Positions 17,446 through 18,980 of a stretch of DNA of 18,980 nucleotides are shown here, piece by piece. Numbering within the stretch: the stretch's first letter is position 1; every line of letters begins with the position of its first letter. Source of the DNA: SHZI01 sp964371995 (lineage in GTDB: Bacteria > Pseudomonadota > Gammaproteobacteria > Steroidobacterales > GCA-2729495); contig CAYJPG010000049.1 of NCBI GenBank assembly GCA_964371995.1, forward strand, positions 1 to 18,980. Reading direction: 5' to 3'. Below the pieces are notes generated by a model. It saw only the letters and a program-made list of their open reading frames with translations, was not told the DNA's origin and made no database searches. A program made the translations under genes and the position numbers.

Positions 17446-17655
17446 ATGACAACTCAGGAATTCAAGGTACAGGGCATGACCTGCGGTGGCTGTGAGCGCA
17501 GCATCCAGAATGCACTGACCAGCCGTCCGGGCGTGGTCAGCGCCAAGGCCGACCGCATTGCCTGTACGGTCAGCGTCGAGTTTGATCCCGCCCGGATCGG
17601 GCCGCCGCTCATTGCACAGGCGATCACCGAAGCAGGCTTTGAGGTTGCCATCTGA
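17446..17655 (+). CDS. copZ: Copper chaperone CopZ
   Basis: This encodes 69 residues forming one heavy-metal-associated domain with the Cu(I) site GMTCGGC (C13, C16) and the usual ferredoxin-like pattern ending ITEAGFEV. It would carry Cu(I) in the cytoplasm to CopA or CueR. AGGAG at 17432-17436 is a strong ribosome site nine bases before the ATG. It is the last gene of the copper operon. I see no hairpin terminator right after it, so transcripts may continue toward the DUF2249 gene. Confidence 0.93.
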   Translation: MTTQEFKVQGMTCGGCERSIQNALTSRPGVVSAKADRIACTVSVEFDPARIGPPLIAQAITEAGFEVAI

Positions 17656-17687
17656 ATAGCCAGTATTTCATTTTCCAGTGGGGCAAG

Positions 17688-17693
17688 TATCAT
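17688..17693 (+). promoter_or_regulatory. Possible -10 element for the DUF2249 gene
   Basis: TATCAT matches TATAAT at 5 of 6 positions and lies 48 bp before the ATG of the DUF2249 gene. The best -35 candidate 17 bases upstream (17665-17670, ATTTCA) is poor, so an activator or a weak promoter would be expected. This is a tentative call. Confidence 0.3.
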
Positions 17694-17716
17694 AAGAGGC
17701 ATTCAATATGAATGTT
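17694..17716 (+). promoter_or_regulatory. Possible NsrR (nitric oxide repressor) operator
   Basis: The 23 bases starting AAGAGGCATTC and ending ATATGAATGTT match 17 of 22 defined positions of the NsrR consensus (two 11-base half-sites AAGATGYATTT around one base). They lie directly after a -10-like element and 25 bp before the DUF2249 start, a good place for repression. The perfect short dyad inside it, CATTC (17700-17704) / GAATG (17710-17714), is centred two bases away from the NsrR alignment, so another regulator is possible. Confidence 0.38.
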
Positions 17717-17741
17717 ATAGAAGCCCTCTCAGGAGACACTG

Positions 17742-17993
17742 ATGAACCACCAGCACCTTTCCGAAGACATGATTTACCCCTTCGATGCGCGCGGCGTCGC
17801 GAAACGTTTTCGCCACGCGGCAATTTTTGGCGCGCTTGATGCCCTGATGCCGGGCGAGACGATGCGTTTCTGCAACGACCATGATCCGCTGCCACTGCTG
17901 GCCCAGGCCCAGAACCGCTACGGCGATGCACTCAGAATCGAGTACTTGCAGCGCGAACCCGGCGCCATCGTCATCGACTTCACCCGCCAGTAA
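17742..17993 (+). CDS. DUF2249 protein, 83 residues
   Basis: This encodes 83 residues with the DUF2249 pattern: FDARGVAKRFRH near the start, GALDALMPGETMRFCNDHDPLPLL (29-53, with the family-typical DHDP loop at 46-49), and a terminal beta strand (GAIVIDF). It resembles TusA/SirA-like small folds. No function is established, but such genes are often found with denitrification, nitrite/nitric oxide and hemerythrin genes, which fits the NorB-type gene nearby. AGGAG at 17731-17735 precedes the ATG by 6 bases. The single Cys (C44) lies just before the DHDP loop. It is convergent with the NOR gene across a 308-bp gap. Confidence 0.85.
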   Translation: MNHQHLSEDMIYPFDARGVAKRFRHAAIFGALDALMPGETMRFCNDHDPLPLLAQAQNRYGDALRIEYLQREPGAIVIDFTRQ

Positions 17994-18000
17994 ACCGTAC

Positions 18001-18038
18001 CCGACCGGGCGCCGGCGCAATGCCGGCACCCGGTTCGG
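18001..18038 (+). terminator. Strong GC hairpin after the DUF2249 gene, without T-run
   Basis: ACCGGGCGCCGGC (18004-18016) and GCCGGCACCCGGT (18022-18034) pair at 12 of 13 positions around a five-base loop GCAAT. CCG/CGG (18001-18003/18036-18038) extends the stem past a bulged T. It begins 8 bp after the stop. No T-run follows on either strand, so it is either a weak terminator or a 3'-end stabilising stem. Confidence 0.5.
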
Positions 18039-18215
18039 CAGCTTCTAACACCCTGCTGGTTCAGTACACGCCCGGCGAACTCGTCCGCGAACGCACGAGC
18101 CGGCGAACAACCCTCTCCGTTCCAGGTCACCGCACCAGATAGCCGGCACATCCCGGCCACCCGAGGCCAGGGTTCAGGGTCTGACAGCATTATTGCGGCT
18201 GCATTCCGGAACCCG

Positions 18216-18275
18216 AAAAAGACCGGGCCCCGGTCAGCCAGCCAACTCTTCGTTGACTGACCGACCGGGGCCCGG
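18216..18275 (-). terminator. Intrinsic terminator of the nitric oxide reductase gene
   Basis: Arms 18252-18275 and 18223-18246 form a 24-bp stem with the five-base loop 18247-18251. In - strand RNA the stem is continuous with only three G-U wobbles; in + strand RNA the same positions become A-C mismatches. In the - direction the stem is followed by TC and then TTTTT (18220-18216). It starts 27 bp after the NOR stop codon, the expected place. Confidence 0.88.
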
Positions 18276-18301
18276 CCGGAATCAGCTGAAAGGCTTCAGC
18301 T

Positions 18302-18980
18302 CTAGCCGCGGATCTTCGGCTCCAGTTCGCTAGACCACTCTCTGCCGAACTCGTCGCCGTACTCCGCCTGGTAGGCCTTCCACTCGTCCGTCTCGGTATC
18401 CGTCTCCGCATTCATGCGGGCACCCCGTGAGAGCACGAAGTACATCAGCGGCAGCAGACCGCCGAACACGAACACCGCACCACCGATCGAACGGAGGTAG
18501 GTCAGGGTAGCGAAGACCGGACCAAGGATCACATCGCTGGTACGGGCTGCCCAGTAACCTTCGGTGAGCACGATCCAGATCTGGTACAGACCGACCGGGA
18601 ACATGTCCAGGAACATCATCAGGGCGATACCGATGTTCAGGGACCAGAAGGCCGTACGTACCAGCTTTTCATTCCAGGCAGATTTCTGGAACAGGTGCTG
18701 GCAGCAGAACAGCATACCGGCAAGGGCGACGTTGCCCTTCACACCGAACATTGCAGCGTGAGCATGGTTAAGCGTCATGTAGGTCGCATGCTCGTAGTAG
18801 TTGACGATCGGCAGCGTGATCAGCGAACCGAATACGCCGGCGCCGAAGATATTCCAGAAGTTGACGCCCAGGATGAACAGCCAGACGGCTTCCATCACGT
18901 GCATCTGCTTGCCCTGAACACGGAGTTCCTGGGCACGACCGCTCTCCTGGCGCATCTGCCAGGCGTCCAGCGTGAGCAGC
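18302..18980 (-). CDS. norB: Nitric oxide reductase large subunit (NorB family), C-terminal part
   Basis: The - strand frame is open from the window edge to TAG at 18302-18304, about 225 residues. The ATG at 18955 is internal (upstream LLTLDAWQ is in frame), so the gene starts outside the window. Membrane helices resemble the end of heme-copper NorB. VFGSLITLPIVNYY is followed by TLNHAHAAMFG, whose two histidines (codons at 18766-18764 and 18760-18758) correspond to the helix X ligands of heme b3 and heme b. NorB reduces 2 NO to N2O at the inner membrane. After the last helix comes a hydrophilic acidic tail of about 40 residues (from ARMNAETDTETDEWK). The N-terminal helices that would separate quinol- from cytochrome-dependent types are not visible. 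Confidence 0.83.
   Translation of the reverse strand, partial: LLTLDAWQMRQESGRAQELRVQGKQMHVMEAVWLFILGVNFWNIFGAGVFGSLITLPIVNYYEHATYMTLNHAHAAMFGVKGNVALAGMLFCCQHLFQKSAWNEKLVRTAFWSLNIGIALMMFLDMFPVGLYQIWIVLTEGYWAARTSDVILGPVFATLTYLRSIGGAVFVFGGLLPLMYFVLSRGARMNAETDTETDEWKAYQAEYGDEFGREWSSELEPKIRG

Larger units (their letters stand above)
17994..18301. other. Intergenic region between convergent DUF2249 and NOR genes
   Basis: These 308 bp hold no convincing gene. They contain a hairpin just after the DUF2249 stop (18001-18038) and the NOR terminator (18216-18275). Between them (18040-18215) I see only a nine-base direct repeat CCGGCGAAC at 18072-18080 and 18100-18108, with a small dyad (CTCGT 18080-18084 / ACGAG 18095-18099) inside it. 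I found no tRNA-like fold. Confidence 0.6.

Noticed and set aside
18072..18108. Direct repeat CCGGCGAAC, considered as the start of a repeat array or attachment site
   Set aside because: Only two copies of nine bases, with no further repeats or integrase nearby; expected by chance in GC-rich DNA.
17918..18190. 90-codon - strand frame in the DUF2249/NOR gap, considered as a small gene
   Set aside because: It overlaps the end of the DUF2249 gene, shows no ribosome site, contains the strong hairpin at 18001-18038, and has no family resemblance.

Overview
The window is a compact, GC-rich bacterial chromosome segment. Its gene order and protein families point to a gammaproteobacterium with polar flagella: FlhF and FlhG are encoded inside the flagellar locus, and a FleQ-type sigma-54 activator lies beside it. 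I cannot place it below class level.

Region 1 (1-11264, all + strand) is the end of a large flagellar gene cluster. It runs fliP (3' end only), fliQ, fliR, flhB, flhA (export gate), flhF, flhG (placement and number of flagella), fliA (sigma-28), motC and motD (stator). It closes with three accessory genes: a 55-residue basic protein, a DUF2802 membrane protein, and a fused HDOD-GGDEF protein predicted to make cyclic di-GMP. Gaps are short and several genes overlap, so this is probably one or a few co-transcribed, translationally coupled units. The cheY-cheZ-cheA-cheB block found between fliA and motC in Pseudomonas-type loci is absent here.

Region 2 (11290-12348, - strand) encodes a FleQ-like enhancer-binding protein, convergent with the cyclase gene. 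It has no N-terminal regulatory domain, and all three cyclic-di-GMP contact motifs known from FleQ are altered.

Region 3 (12491-14442, + strand) holds a methionine-type aminotransferase and a class I glutamine amidotransferase.

Region 4 (14475-17655) is a copper-resistance operon, cueR-copA-copZ: sensor, Cu(I) efflux ATPase and copper chaperone. It is driven from a textbook CueR promoter with a 19-bp spacer. The promoter lies so close to cueR that the mRNA should be leaderless.

Region 5 (17688-18980) is linked to nitric oxide. A small DUF2249 gene has a possible NsrR operator. Then come about 300 bp without a gene, and on the - strand the 3' end of a NorB-type nitric oxide reductase with a strong intrinsic terminator.

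I see no mobile element, CRISPR array, tRNA or rRNA. The least ordinary features are the reduced FleQ-like regulator facing a diguanylate cyclase gene, the leaderless cueR operon, the uncharacterised 55-residue flagellar-locus protein, and the DUF2249/NOR neighbourhood. None of these alone proves a new system.
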